NCBI RefSeq assembly: GCF_036173105.1
Contig: NZ_CP108053.1
Span: forward strand, 2,728,001-2,792,000
Direction of reading: 5' to 3'
DNA: 64,000 nucleotides
From: Streptomyces sp. NBC_00287
GTDB lineage: Bacteria; Actinomycetota; Actinomycetes; Streptomycetales; Streptomycetaceae
The notes below the pieces were generated by a model, which did not search any database, was not told the DNA's origin, and worked only from the letters and a program-made list of their open reading frames with translations. The number at the start of each line of letters is the position of its first letter. Within the stretch, counting starts at the first letter, position 1. A program made the translations under genes and the position numbers. Below are positions 8,752-23,515 of the stretch, one piece after another.

Positions 8752-9788
8752 TGCCGAGGCTCACAACGGTCGCCGTCGTCGCGGGCGCCGCCCTCCTCGC
8801 CCGGCGGGCCATGCGCCGCCGCATCCAGACCTCCCCGCTGTGGCCGATGCCGGCCCTGGACGAGCCGATCTCCGGGCGGCCCCGGTCCCGGGCGCTGCGG
8901 CTGCTGGTCACCGCGCACGAGAAGGTGGCCGACGGAGTCGTAAGGCTGCGCCTCGAAGGGCATGACCTGCCGCGCTGGGAGCCCGGCGCGCATCTGGATC
9001 TGGTGTTGCCGTCGGGGCTGGTCCGGCAGTACTCGCTGTGCGGGGACCCGGAGGACACCTCGTCGTACACCGTCGCCACCCGGCTCGTCGAGGACGGGCG
9101 GGGCGGTTCGCGCGAGGTGCACGAGCAGGTGCAGGAGGGTCTGGAGCTGGAGGTGCGGGGGCCGCGGAACCGCTTCCCGCTCGTCCAGGCGCAGTCGTAC
9201 GTCTTCGTCGCCGGGGGCATCGGGATCACGCCGATCCTGCCGATGCTGCGGGCGCTGCCGGAGGGCACCGACTGGCGGCTGCTGTACTGCGGGCGGACGC
9301 GGGCGTCGATGCCGTTCCTGGAGGAGATCGAGAAGCTGCACGGCAACGTCACCGTGGTCCCCGAGGACGAATCCGGACTGCCGGACCTGGACGCGCTGTT
9401 CACAGACTCGCCCGAGGACGCCGCCGTCTACTGCTGCGGACCCGAAGGGCTCATGGCCGCCGTCGAGGCGCGCGTCCCGCAGGTCCACCTGGAGCGGTTC
9501 GCGCCCCGCACCTCCACCGAGGGCAACCGCTCCTTCGAGGTCGAACTCCGTCGCAGCGGGCGGGTGTTGACGGTCCCGGCGGACTCGACCGTGCTGGCCG
9601 CCGTACGCAAGGAGCTGCCCGACACCCTGTACTCCTGCGAGCAGGGTTTCTGTGGGACCTGCCAACAGCGCGTGCTGGAGGGCGAGGTGGACCACCGGGA
9701 CGAGCTGCTCACGGACGCGGAGCGTGACGACTCGATGCTCATCTGTGTGTCGCGGGCACGCGGTGAGCGTCTGGCGCTGGACATGTGA
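8748..9788 (+). CDS. ferredoxin reductase/PDR-type oxidoreductase
   Basis: A 346-residue phthalate dioxygenase reductase-like protein. Order: a short hydrophobic N-terminal helix (VAVVAGAALLARRAM), a flavin-binding barrel with RQYSLCGDP, an NAD(P)-binding domain with GGIGITPILPML and YCCGPEGLM, and a C-terminal plant-type [2Fe-2S] domain with CEQGFCGTC and a fourth Cys in LICVS. It transfers electrons from NAD(P)H to a partner oxygenase. The start is GTG at 8748 or ATG at 8751, both overlapping the stop of the PF10118 gene, so the two are translationally coupled and very likely work together. Confidence 0.9.
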   Translation: MMPRLTTVAVVAGAALLARRAMRRRIQTSPLWPMPALDEPISGRPRSRALRLLVTAHEKVADGVVRLRLEGHDLPRWEPGAHLDLVLPSGLVRQYSLCGDPEDTSSYTVATRLVEDGRGGSREVHEQVQEGLELEVRGPRNRFPLVQAQSYVFVAGGIGITPILPMLRALPEGTDWRLLYCGRTRASMPFLEEIEKLHGNVTVVPEDESGLPDLDALFTDSPEDAAVYCCGPEGLMAAVEARVPQVHLERFAPRTSTEGNRSFEVELRRSGRVLTVPADSTVLAAVRKELPDTLYSCEQGFCGTCQQRVLEGEVDHRDELLTDAERDDSMLICVSRARGERLALDM

Positions 9789-9845
9789 ACACCCTTGGCC
9801 GGTGCGGCTCGTTCGAGGGCCGAATTCGATCGGTAAGGTGTTCGT

Positions 9846-10535
9846 ATGACTACCGGGGTACGCCGCAGAATGGGCGTCGAGGAGCGACGGCAGCAGCTGA
9901 TCGGCGTCGCCCTCGAACTCTTCAGCCGCCGCTCGCCCGACGAGGTCTCCATCGATGAGATAGCGTCGGCCGCGGGCATCTCCCGTCCGCTGGTCTACCA
10001 CTACTTCCCCGGCAAACTCAGCCTGTACGAGGCCGCGTTGAAGCGGGCCTCGGACGATCTGGCGTCCCGGTTCGTGGAGCCGCAGGACGGTCCGCTGGGC
10101 GCGCGGCTGCTGCGGGTGATGCGCCGCTACTTCGACTTCGTCGACGAGCACGGCCCCGGTTTCTCGGCGCTGATGCGCGGCGGCCCGGCGGTCGGCTCCT
10201 CCACCACGAACGCGCTCATCGACTCCGTACGGCAGGCCGCGTACGTCCAGATCCTGTCGCATCTGCGGGTGGAGGACCCGCCCGCGCGGCTGGAACTGGT
10301 CATCCGCTCCTGGATCTCGCTCGCCGAGTCGACGGCGCTGATCTGGCTGGACGGCCGGCGCATTCCGCGCGCCGAGCTGGAGGTCCAGCTGGTGCACGAC
10401 TTCGCCGCGCTGGCCGCCATCAGCGCCGCCTACGACGAGGAGATGACGGCCCTGCTGCGCCGCATGCTCCGGGACGAGCCGGCCGACGGCCCGTTCAGCG
10501 ACCTGGTCGCCCGGCTGATCGTGCTGGCGTCCTAG
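9846..10535 (+). CDS. TetR-family transcriptional regulator
   Basis: A 229-residue regulator. The N-terminal TetR helix-turn-helix covers about residues 12-60 (VSIDEIASAAGISRPLVYHYFPGKLSLYEAAL), and the rest is a helical ligand-binding domain. It lies 57 bp downstream of the reductase gene on the same strand and may control the PF10118/reductase pair. The stop overlaps the convergent tautomerase-like gene by 4 bp. The ligand is unknown. Confidence 0.9.
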   Translation: MTTGVRRRMGVEERRQQLIGVALELFSRRSPDEVSIDEIASAAGISRPLVYHYFPGKLSLYEAALKRASDDLASRFVEPQDGPLGARLLRVMRRYFDFVDEHGPGFSALMRGGPAVGSSTTNALIDSVRQAAYVQILSHLRVEDPPARLELVIRSWISLAESTALIWLDGRRIPRAELEVQLVHDFAALAAISAAYDEEMTALLRRMLRDEPADGPFSDLVARLIVLAS

Positions 10536-10885
10536 ATCTCGGCCTTGCGGTAGGACGGGTCGAGGTCGCGGACCTCGGCGGACAGGTGCAGTTTCAGCCC
10601 GTCCACCGGCTCGACGAACTTCAGCAGCAGCTCCAGTACCGCCTCGGTGAGTCGCGCCTTCGTCTCGTCGGTGCGTCCGGCGAGCAGGGCGAGGGTGACC
10701 TGCACGATGGCGTGGCCCTCGGCCTCGGCGCCGACCGCCTCGTCCCCGGTGCGCAGCACCCGCGTCTTGCACGCCTCGAGACGCGCGGCCGCCGTCTCGA
10801 CGACCACTGGGTGCAGCGCGGTCGCGAAGGCCGCCCAGTCGACGTGGTCGAGCTTCGGGGAGCGTTCGACGGTGATCTGCGGCAT
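10532..10885 (-). CDS. 5-carboxymethyl-2-hydroxymuconate isomerase-like (tautomerase superfamily)
   Basis: A 117-residue protein that begins MPQITVE, so processed Pro2 would be the catalytic N-terminal base of the tautomerase superfamily. The length and the C-terminal region (VEPVDGLKLHLSAEVRDLD) agree with the CHMI family (PF02962) involved in homoprotocatechuate degradation. No other genes of that pathway are in the window, so the physiological substrate is uncertain. It lies convergent to, and overlaps by 4 bp, the TetR gene. Confidence 0.75.
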   Translation of the reverse strand: MPQITVERSPKLDHVDWAAFATALHPVVVETAAARLEACKTRVLRTGDEAVGAEAEGHAIVQVTLALLAGRTDETKARLTEAVLELLLKFVEPVDGLKLHLSAEVRDLDPSYRKAEI

Positions 10886-10921
10886 GGGGGCACTCCAGTT
10901 CTACTTCTGCGGCAACACGGC

Positions 10922-12514
10922 TCACCCTAGTCGCAGCGCCAGCATGGCGATGTCGTCCTCCCGTTCATGGCCGAAGCAGCCCAGGAGGGTGTCGCACAGG
11001 GAGGCGAGACCCGGTGGTGCCGCGGAGGCGGCCGTGCGGAGTTGGTCCATGGATACGGCGAGGTCGACGCCGCGGGTCTCGATCAGACCGTCGGTGACCA
11101 TGAGGAGGCGGTCGGCGGGGGTCAGGGTGACCTCGGTCGGCTCGGGGCGGTCCAGGCCCAGGCCCAGCAGCGGGCCGCACACCTTCACATAGCCGGCGTC
11201 GCCGCCCTCGCGCACGATCAGCGGTGGTATGTGGCCCGCGTTGGCGATCCGGGTGTACCCGGTTGCGGGGTCGGCGAGGACGAGGCAGACGGTCGCCGTG
11301 ACGTCGGGGTGGTAGTGCTGGAGCATCCGGTCGAGCCGCTCGGCCAGCACCCGGGGGTCGCCGTCCTCCACGCAGTAGGCGCGCAGCGCGTGCCGGATCT
11401 CGACCATCACGGTGGCCGCCTCCAGCGAGTGCCCGACGACATCCCCGACCGCGGTGAGAAAGCCGCTCGGGGTGCTCAGGGCCGCGTAGAAGTCGCCGCC
11501 GATCTCGGTCTCCCGGGACGCGGGCACATACCGCACGACGAGGTCGACGCCGGGCAGCCGGGGCAGCCGCCGCGGCTCGGGCAGGAAGCTGCGCTGGAGG
11601 GTGAGCGCGATATGCCGCTCCGCCCGGTACATGAACAGCGGTTCGGCGGCGAAGGCGGTGGCCTGGGCGAGCCGCAGCAGGGACACGTCGTCCAGCGGTG
11701 ACCGCCGCGCCGGTGTGGCGATGCAGACCGGTGTCCGTCCCTCCTGGGTGAACGCCAGTACCAGCCGGGCGTCGTCCTGCCGTCCGGCCCGGAAGAACCC
11801 GGCGGGCCACAGCGGCGCGGGTACGACGGTGCTGTGCACCCCGATCCGCCCCTTGGCGATCCGGGTGATCAGCCGGGCCACCGCCTCGTGCGCACTGGCG
11901 TCCGGCTTCGCGAGCCGGCTCCTGGAGGTGGCCGAGTCCATCTCACCGTCCGGTCCGAGCACGAAGACCACGACGGCGGTCCCGGTCAGCCGGGCCGCGC
12001 CCTCGGCGGCCGCGTCGGCCAGCTCCCGCGGACAGCGGGCGGCCTGCACGGTGACGATCGCCTCGGACAGCAGGGTCAGCCGGTGCGCGAGCAGTTCGAA
12101 GTCACCGCGCCTGCGCGCCCCGCGCACGGCCGCCCGGACGACGGCCTGGATCTCCTGGGGCTCGGCCGGCACGGTCAGATAGGCGTCACCGCCCGCGTCC
12201 AGACCCATGCACCGCTCGCGCGGGCCGAGCGCGGCGGCGGAGAAGTGGACCACGGGCAGCGCCGTCGTGGAGGGCCGGGCCCGCACCCGGCGGCACAGCT
12301 CGAAGCCGCTCATGTCCGGCAGTCCGACGTCCACGAGAGCGACGTCGGGCAGGGCCCCGTCGTGCAGCCTCGCGTCGAGTTCGACGAGCGCCTCGCCGCC
12401 GCTCGCCACGGGCACCACGCGGTGTCCGGCGCGGCGCAGCACGGCGCCCATGGCGTACCGGTTCGCCGCCACGTCGTCCACGACCAGCACGGTGGTCGGG
12501 TCGTTACCGTCCAT
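10922..12514 (-). CDS. receiver-GAF-SpoIIE (PP2C) phosphatase
   Basis: About 530 residues. The N-terminal receiver domain (1-125) has the acidic pair D13/D14, phospho-acceptor D62 in VDVGLPDMSG and S92, but Val (V115 in YLTVPAEP) where receivers usually have Lys. A GAF-like sensor region covers about 145-290. The C-terminal PP2C-type phosphatase domain (about 310-530) has metal-binding EIGGDFYAA, VGDVVGHSLEAA and EREDDIAML. Such proteins dephosphorylate anti-sigma-factor antagonists in the Streptomyces partner-switching network. I chose the ATG at 12514, which has GAGGG upstream, over the TTG at 12520. No anti-sigma or antagonist gene is adjacent. Confidence 0.85.
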   Translation of the reverse strand: MDGNDPTTVLVVDDVAANRYAMGAVLRRAGHRVVPVASGGEALVELDARLHDGALPDVALVDVGLPDMSGFELCRRVRARPSTTALPVVHFSAAALGPRERCMGLDAGGDAYLTVPAEPQEIQAVVRAAVRGARRRGDFELLAHRLTLLSEAIVTVQAARCPRELADAAAEGAARLTGTAVVVFVLGPDGEMDSATSRSRLAKPDASAHEAVARLITRIAKGRIGVHSTVVPAPLWPAGFFRAGRQDDARLVLAFTQEGRTPVCIATPARRSPLDDVSLLRLAQATAFAAEPLFMYRAERHIALTLQRSFLPEPRRLPRLPGVDLVVRYVPASRETEIGGDFYAALSTPSGFLTAVGDVVGHSLEAATVMVEIRHALRAYCVEDGDPRVLAERLDRMLQHYHPDVTATVCLVLADPATGYTRIANAGHIPPLIVREGGDAGYVKVCGPLLGLGLDRPEPTEVTLTPADRLLMVTDGLIETRGVDLAVSMDQLRTAASAAPPGLASLCDTLLGCFGHEREDDIAMLALRLG

Positions 12515-12541
12515 CTCCAACAGCCCTCAGGGCGAGGAAAA

Positions 12542-12577
12542 GGGTGGAGCGGACCCCGGACGGGATCCGCTCCACCC
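12542..12577 (-). terminator. rho-independent terminator of pulA
   Basis: A perfect 12-bp inverted repeat, GGGTGGAGCGGA and TCCGCTCCACCC, around a 12-nt loop lies 14 bp after the pulA stop. In the direction of pulA transcription it is followed by TTTTCC. Confidence 0.9.
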
Positions 12578-12591
12578 AAATTAGTCCGCTG

Positions 12592-17982
<5,391 letters not shown>

Positions 17983-18030
17983 GACGTGGACTCCTTGCGA
18001 TGTACGGCTCTGCGGGTCCGACCCCGCGCG

Positions 18031-18090
18031 ACCGTATCGCCGACGAAAGGCTTACAGCAAGGGTCGTGAAACGCCTGGAAAGAACTTTCA
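18031..18090 (-). promoter_or_regulatory. pulA promoter with amylase-type control element
   Basis: Read on the minus strand, TTGCTG (18055-18060) and TACGGT (18031-18036) are separated by 18 bp and form a plausible promoter 49 bp before the TTG start. The 49 bp from 18041 to 18089 match the promoter region of the alpha-amylase gene at 37 of 49 positions without gaps, including TTACAGCAAGG and TGAAAC. The -35 overlaps the CTTGCTG motif, so a MalR-type repressor bound there would block transcription (inference). Confidence 0.6.
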
Positions 18091-18098
18091 GGGTTGGC

Positions 18099-19478
18099 TC
18101 AGCAGCTGGACTTGCCTGCGTAGATCGCCAGGGCGGTGTTGGCGCCCAGGGTGGCGGTGAACTGGCCGCTGGAGTTCACGGTCACCGTCGTGTTGTTCTG
18201 CACGTTGCAGTACGTGCCCGCCGCGAGGGAGGTCTGGTAGGTGCGGGTCAGGCTGCTCGACTCGTGGTTGATGGCGACGTAGCCCTTGCTGCCGCGTCCG
18301 AAGGCGATGGCGTCGGCGCCGTTGTCCCACCAGTTGGAGACGGCCTCACCGCGGGTGGCGTTGCGGAAGGCGACCATGCGCTGGATCTCCGGCCAGGCAT
18401 GCTGGCACTTCCAGCCGTCCTGCCAACAGGCGTTGACCGTACCGCCGTTGGGCGGCCCGGCGTCGTGGTCGGTGAACTCGTAGCCCGAGTTGATGTCCGG
18501 GGCGCCGTAGGGGTAGGCGAGCATGAAGACGTTGGCCAGCGTGTAGTTGGCGCCGTCCTTGTAGTTGAGCGTGGAGCCGTTGCGCTCGGTGTCGTGGTTG
18601 TCGACGAAGACGCCGGAGACCGAGCTGCTCATGTAGCCCCAGCCCTCGCCGTAGTTCTTCAGGTAGGCGAGGTTCTCGTTGTTGAAGACGCGCTTGAGGT
18701 CGTAGGCGTAGCGGAACTCCTGGACATCGCCGTTGCCCGTGTACTCGGTGGGCTGGACGGCCTCTCCGCTGCCGTAGATGACCTCCTGCTTCCAGTACGC
18801 GCTCGGGTTGCTCAGCCGCGACTTGATGTTCGCGAGGTCGGCGGTCGGGATGTGCTTGGCCGCGTCGACGCGGAAGCCGTCGACGCCGAGGGAGAGCAGG
18901 TCGTTCATGTACCCGGCGATGGCGCCGCGGACGTACGACTCCCCCGTGTCGAGGTCGGCGAGACCGACGAGTTCGCAGTTCTGGACGTTCGCGCGGTCCG
19001 CGTAGTTGGTGATCTGCGCGGTGCAGTCGTCGAAGTCGTAGGAGGAGTACAGGCCGGGGTAGTTGTACTTCGTGTACGACGAGCCGCCGGTGCCGGTGCC
19101 GCTGCCCGCGGACATGTGGTTGATGACGGTGTCGACGACGACCTTCACCCCGGCCGCGTGGCAGGTGTTGACCATGTTCTGGAAGGCCGTACGGTCACCG
19201 AGCCGCCCGGCGATCTTGTAGCTGACCGGCTGGTACGAGGTCCACCACTGCGCGCCCTGGATGTGCTCGGCGGGCGGGGAGACCTGGACATAGCCGTAAC
19301 CGGCGGGGCCGAGGGTGTTGGTGCACTCCTTGGCGACCGAGGCGAAGTTCCACTCGAACAGCACCGCGGTGACGTCCTTGGTGCCGGGCGGGGAGGCGGA
19401 CGCGGTGCCGGGGGCGGCCAGAACGCCGGCCGCCGTGGCGGCGAGCGCGGTCGCCGTGACGGACCATCTAGATATCAC
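18099..19478 (-). CDS. aml: secreted alpha-amylase, GH13_32 type
   Basis: A 459-residue extracellular alpha-amylase. Signal peptide about 1-28 (alanine-rich, ending TASASPPG). The catalytic GH13 motifs are VDTVINH, nucleophile [11 protein letters not shown], acid in IYGSGEAVQ and VDNHDTERN. The C-terminal beta domain ends in AIYAGKSSC, and there is no starch-binding domain, unlike the divergent neighbour. It hydrolyses internal alpha-1,4 bonds of starch. GTG start at 19478 with CGCAAGGAGTC upstream. The first codons (MISRW) and leader resemble those of pulA (MIPRW), suggesting a shared 5' module. It ends 116 bp before pulA. Confidence 0.95.
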   Translation of the reverse strand: MISRWSVTATALAATAAGVLAAPGTASASPPGTKDVTAVLFEWNFASVAKECTNTLGPAGYGYVQVSPPAEHIQGAQWWTSYQPVSYKIAGRLGDRTAFQNMVNTCHAAGVKVVVDTVINHMSAGSGTGTGGSSYTKYNYPGLYSSYDFDDCTAQITNYADRANVQNCELVGLADLDTGESYVRGAIAGYMNDLLSLGVDGFRVDAAKHIPTADLANIKSRLSNPSAYWKQEVIYGSGEAVQPTEYTGNGDVQEFRYAYDLKRVFNNENLAYLKNYGEGWGYMSSSVSGVFVDNHDTERNGSTLNYKDGANYTLANVFMLAYPYGAPDINSGYEFTDHDAGPPNGGTVNACWQDGWKCQHAWPEIQRMVAFRNATRGEAVSNWWDNGADAIAFGRGSKGYVAINHESSSLTRTYQTSLAAGTYCNVQNNTTVTVNSSGQFTATLGANTALAIYAGKSSC

Positions 19479-19529
19479 GGGTGACTCCTTGCGGGGGGAG
19501 GCCGGGCGTCTTTGCCCGGCGCCGGCGCG

Positions 19530-19590
19530 AACGTACCGCTAACGAAACGTTTACAGCAAGGGGCTTGAAACTCACAGCAAGAGATTTCAA
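19530..19590. promoter_or_regulatory. divergent aml promoter/operator with 21-bp direct repeats
   Basis: The 192-bp region between the two amylase genes contains ACAGCAAG twice, at 19553-19560 and 19574-19581, exactly 21 bp apart (two helical turns), and an inverted TTGAAA...TTTCAA (19565-19590) around the second copy. On the minus strand TTGCTG (19554-19559) and TACGTT (19530-19535), 18 bp apart, form a promoter for the 459-residue amylase. Directly repeated CTTGC-type motifs are known in Streptomyces amylase promoters as glucose/maltose-control sites; assignment to MalR here is inference. Confidence 0.6.
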
Positions 19591-19670
19591 CCACTGCCTT
19601 GACGTGACCTTCTCAACTGCCCCACTCTCACGACTTGTTGAAGCCCTTACTTCGTTCTCCGGAGCCGCAT

Positions 19671-21740
19671 ATGACCGACAGACACCGGCCCCCGGGTGTC
19701 CTGCGCCGCGCCGCGACCGCCACGGCGGCCGGGGCGCTCGCCCTCGCGGGTGCGATAGCCCTGCCCGCGACACCCGCCCAGGCCGACGCCACGACCTCCG
19801 GCGATGTGATCGCCAACCTCTGGTCCTACAACTGGGACTCGGTAGCCGCCGAGTGCACCAACGTGCTCGGCCCCAACGGCTACGGCGCCGTCTGGGTCGC
19901 CCCGCCCGCCGAGTCGCTCAAGCAGACCAACTACTACTGGTGGGACGTCTACCAGCCGTACTCCTACGAGCTCAGCGGCCGCTTCGGGACAGCGGCCGAC
20001 TTCGCCTCGATGGTGAACGCCTGCCATGACGCGGGCGTGAAGGTATACACCGACGCGGTGATCAACCACACCGCGGCGCAGACCGGGACCGGCTACAACG
20101 GCACGACGATCAGCAACAAGTACGACACCCCCGACTGGGACCCGGACGACTTCCACACCTCGGCGGAGTGCAGCGACTCCGACCTGATCATCGACGACTG
20201 GTCGAACCTCACGGAGATCCAGAACTGCGAGCTGCTGGGCCTGCCCGATCTGGAGACGGAGGACGACGACGTCCGCTCGGGCATCGCGGCCTACCTCAAC
20301 AAGCAGATCGCGCTGGGTGTGGACGGCTTCCGGATCGACGCGGCCAAGCACATGCCGGTGGCCGACCTGAACGCGATCTGGGCGAAGCTCGACAACACGA
20401 CGGCGGGTGCGGAGCCGTACATCTTCCAGGAGGTGTACCCGGGTTCGACCCCGGCGGCTTCGGACTACTACTCCGCGGGTGACGTCCTGGACTTCAGCTA
20501 CGCCAGCAAGGTGAAGTCGTCGTTCCAGGGCAATGTGTCTGACCTGGAGTCCCTGCCCTCCTCCGGCGTCCTCACCCCCGCCAACTCGGTGTCCTTCGTG
20601 ACGAACCACGACACCGAGCGCAACGGCCTGCACATGAGCTACAAGGACGGCGACACCTACAAGCTGGCGAACATCTTCCAGCTCGCCTACAAGTGGTCGA
20701 CGCCGACGGTGTACTCGGGCTTCGAGTTCTCCTCCTCGGACCAGGCCCCGCCGAACTCGAACGGCTTCGTGACGGACACGAACTGTTCCAGCGGCTGGTA
20801 CTGCCTCCAGCGGGACACCGCGATCACCGGCATGGTGAAGTGGCACAACGCGGTGGGCTCGGAGTCGGTGACCAACTGGTCGTCGAAGTCGTCGAGCGTG
20901 ATCGGCTTCGGCCGCGGCACGGGCGGCTACATCGCCATCAACAACGGTTCCTCCGCGGCGACGTACACCTTCACGACGGGCATGGCCGACGGCACATACG
21001 CGAACGTCATCGACAACGGCACCACGACGGTGACGGTCTCGGGCGGCAACGCGACGCTGACGATCCCGGCGAAGAGCGCGATCGCGTTCTACGACGGCGA
21101 GTTCACCCCGTGCGACACCTCCTGCGAGGAGCCGGACGACGGCACCTCGACGGTGACGGCCACCTTCAACGAGTACGCGGCGACGACGCCCGGCCAGGAC
21201 GTGTACGTGGTCGGCTCCATCGCGGCACTGGGCAGCTGGGACACGTCGAAGGCGGTGAAGCTGTCGTCGACGGGGTACCCGGTCTGGTCGGGTGCGGTGA
21301 GTGTGCCGGTGAACACGTCGTTCGAGTTCAAGTACATCAAGCGCGACAGCTCCGGGAACGTCACCTGGGAGTCGAACGCCAACAGATCGGCATCCACGAC
21401 GACTTCGGCGATCGCGCTGAACAACTCCTGGAACGTGGCGAGCGCCAACGCCACCGACGTCACCTTCAATGTCACCGCGACGACGGACTTCGGCACCAAC
21501 GTCTATGTCGTCGGCTCCATCGCCTCCCTCGGCTCCTGGGACACGGACGACGCCATCCCGCTGTCGTCGGCTTCGTACCCGACGTGGAGCAAGCTGGTGA
21601 TCGTGCCGAAGAGCACGGCCTTCGAGTACAAATTCATCAAGAAGACCAGCTCCGGGACCGTGACCTGGGAGTCGGGGACCAACCGGTCCTACTCGACGGG
21701 CAGTTCCTCGGGGTACTCCACCGCGGACACCTGGAAGTAG
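19671..21740 (+). CDS. secreted alpha-amylase with two C-terminal CBM20 starch-binding domains
   Basis: About 689 residues. Signal peptide to about residue 40 (LPATPAQAD). GH13_32 catalytic domain with TDAVINHT, nucleophile DGFRIDAAKH, acid FQEVYPGS and VTNHDTERN. Two tandem CBM20 domains follow at the C terminus (about 500-590 and 600-689), each with NVYVVGSIASLGSWD or DVYVVGSIAALGSWD and the FEFKYIK/FEYKFIK strand. They should bind raw starch granules. The ATG at 19671 has CGGAG upstream and gives a standard signal peptide; the TTG at 19635 does not. Transcribed divergently from the other amylase gene and probably co-regulated with it. Confidence 0.93.
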   Translation: MTDRHRPPGVLRRAATATAAGALALAGAIALPATPAQADATTSGDVIANLWSYNWDSVAAECTNVLGPNGYGAVWVAPPAESLKQTNYYWWDVYQPYSYELSGRFGTAADFASMVNACHDAGVKVYTDAVINHTAAQTGTGYNGTTISNKYDTPDWDPDDFHTSAECSDSDLIIDDWSNLTEIQNCELLGLPDLETEDDDVRSGIAAYLNKQIALGVDGFRIDAAKHMPVADLNAIWAKLDNTTAGAEPYIFQEVYPGSTPAASDYYSAGDVLDFSYASKVKSSFQGNVSDLESLPSSGVLTPANSVSFVTNHDTERNGLHMSYKDGDTYKLANIFQLAYKWSTPTVYSGFEFSSSDQAPPNSNGFVTDTNCSSGWYCLQRDTAITGMVKWHNAVGSESVTNWSSKSSSVIGFGRGTGGYIAINNGSSAATYTFTTGMADGTYANVIDNGTTTVTVSGGNATLTIPAKSAIAFYDGEFTPCDTSCEEPDDGTSTVTATFNEYAATTPGQDVYVVGSIAALGSWDTSKAVKLSSTGYPVWSGAVSVPVNTSFEFKYIKRDSSGNVTWESNANRSASTTTSAIALNNSWNVASANATDVTFNVTATTDFGTNVYVVGSIASLGSWDTDDAIPLSSASYPTWSKLVIVPKSTAFEYKFIKKTSSGTVTWESGTNRSYSTGSSSGYSTADTWK

Positions 21741-21756
21741 GTCCGTTCCGGCACGA

Positions 21757-21784
21757 CAGAGGGCCCGCCGAAGCGGGCCCTCTG
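21757..21784. terminator. bidirectional hairpin terminator
   Basis: A perfect 12-bp stem, CAGAGGGCCCGC and GCGGGCCCTCTG, with a CGAA tetraloop lies between the convergent CBM20-amylase gene and aglA. Confidence 0.9.
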
Positions 21785-21801
21785 CTCGTGTGTCGGGGTG
21801 G

Positions 21802-23469
21802 TCAGGCCGTCGTCCACCAGACCGTCGTGTCGGACGGGACCTTTGCCTCGCCCTCCACCTCGGCGACCTCGCCGCTGGCGAGGAGGAGGCGGCCGTAGGC
21901 CGGGGTGGTCACCGACTCGTCGGTCGTGTTGGCTACGCAGACGAACTCGCCGCGGCGGAAGGCCAGTACGCCCTCGGGGGCCTTCAGCCACTCCACCGCG
22001 TCGCCGGCGCCCAGGTCCCGGTGGTCGCGGCGGGCCGCGAGGGCGGTGCGGTACAGCTCAAGGGTCGAGTCCGGTGCGCCCGTCTGGGCCTCGACGCTCA
22101 GCTCGGCCCAGGACGAGGGCTGCGGCAGCCAGCTGCCACCCGTGCCGAAGCCGTACGACGAACCCTTGCGGGTCCACGGGATCGGGACCCGGCAGCCGTC
22201 GCGGAAGCCGTCCTGGCCCTCGCCCCGGAAGTACGCGGGGTCCTGGCGGACCTCGTCGGGGAGGTCGACGACGTCCGGGAGGCCGAGTTCCTCGCCCTGG
22301 TAGACGTACGCCGAGCCGGGGAGGGCCAGCATGAGGAGCGTGGCCGCTCGGGCCCTGCGCAGGCCCAGTTCGCGGTCGCCCGCCGTGCGGATCTGGGTGC
22401 CGAGGCCGGGCGGGTTGGCGAAGCGGGTGGCGTGGCGGGTCACGTCGTGGTTCGACAGGACCCAGGTCGCCGGGGCGCCCACCGGGCGCATCGCCTCCAG
22501 GGTGCGGTCGATGACCGTACGGAGTTCCTTCGCGTCCCAGTCGGTGCCCAGGTACTGGAAGTTGAAGGCCTGGTGCAGCTCGTCGGGGCGGACATAGTTG
22601 GCGGTGCGCTCGACGGTCGGGGTCCAGGCCTCGGCGACGAAGATGCGCTCGCCGGCGTACTCGTCGAGGATCGTCCGCCACTGGCGGTAGATGGCGTGCA
22701 CTCCGTCCTGGTCGAAGAACGGCATGACATCGTTGCCCAGCAGCTTGAGCTGATCGTGGGCGCCGAGGTCGGGCAGTCCGTCGGCCTTGACCAGGCCGTG
22801 GGCCACGTCGATCCGGAAGCCGTCCACGCCCATGTCCAGCCAGAAGCGCAGGATGGAGCGGAACTCGTCGCCCACGGCCGGGTGTTCCCAGTTGAAGTCG
22901 GGCTGCTCCGGGGCGAACAGGTGGAGGTACCACTCGCCGTCCTCGACCTGGGTCCAGGCCGGGCCGCCGAAGATCGACTCCCAGTCGTTGGGCGGGAGTT
23001 CGCCGTTCTTGCCCTTGCCGGGCCGGAAGTGGTAGCGGTCCCGCAGCGGGGAGCCGGGGCCATCGCGCAGCGCCCGCTTGAACCACTCGTGCTGGTCGGA
23101 GGAGTGGTTGGGCACGAGGTCGACGATGATGCGCAGGTTCAGCTCGTGGGCGTCGCGGATGAGCGCGTCGGCGTCGAGGAGGTTGCCGAACATGGGGTCG
23201 ACGGCCCGGTAGTCGGCGACGTCGTAGCCGGCGTCGGCCTGCGGTGAGGCGTAGAAGGGGCTCAGCCACACGGCGTCCACGCCGAGGTCGCGCAGGTAGG
23301 GGAGTCGGGAGCGTACGCCTTCCAGGTCGCCCATGCCGTCGCCGTTGCTGTCGGCGAAGCTGCGCGGATAGACCTGGTAGATCACCGCGTCCCGCCACCA
23401 GTCGCGGCGATGAGCGACGGTGGCTACGGCGGAGGTCGGTGCCGGGTCGGCGGAGTGCTGCTGGCTCAT
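21802..23469 (-). CDS. aglA: cytoplasmic alpha-glucosidase, GH13
   Basis: About 555 residues with no signal peptide, so intracellular. GH13 motifs of oligo-1,6-glucosidase/alpha-glucosidase type: IYQVYPRSFADSNGDG, DLVPNHSS, nucleophile DGFRIDVAHG, acid FVAEAWTP and LSNHDVTRH. It releases glucose from imported maltose and maltodextrins, completing the pathway begun by the secreted amylases and MalEFG. I chose the ATG at 23469 (MSQQH), which has AAGGA upstream; the one at 23496 has none. It is the last gene of the mal operon, 118 bp after malG, with a large hairpin between them. Confidence 0.92.
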   Translation of the reverse strand: MSQQHSADPAPTSAVATVAHRRDWWRDAVIYQVYPRSFADSNGDGMGDLEGVRSRLPYLRDLGVDAVWLSPFYASPQADAGYDVADYRAVDPMFGNLLDADALIRDAHELNLRIIVDLVPNHSSDQHEWFKRALRDGPGSPLRDRYHFRPGKGKNGELPPNDWESIFGGPAWTQVEDGEWYLHLFAPEQPDFNWEHPAVGDEFRSILRFWLDMGVDGFRIDVAHGLVKADGLPDLGAHDQLKLLGNDVMPFFDQDGVHAIYRQWRTILDEYAGERIFVAEAWTPTVERTANYVRPDELHQAFNFQYLGTDWDAKELRTVIDRTLEAMRPVGAPATWVLSNHDVTRHATRFANPPGLGTQIRTAGDRELGLRRARAATLLMLALPGSAYVYQGEELGLPDVVDLPDEVRQDPAYFRGEGQDGFRDGCRVPIPWTRKGSSYGFGTGGSWLPQPSSWAELSVEAQTGAPDSTLELYRTALAARRDHRDLGAGDAVEWLKAPEGVLAFRRGEFVCVANTTDESVTTPAYGRLLLASGEVAEVEGEAKVPSDTTVWWTTA

Positions 23470-23515
23470 GGCGTCCTTGATGCGTAACGGGGTCATGGGG
23501 TTTTCAGAGGTTCAT

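Noticed and set aside
19599..19627. TTGACG as -35 of the CBM20-amylase promoter
   Set aside because: A good -35 but no acceptable -10 at 16-18 bp, so not called as a promoter.
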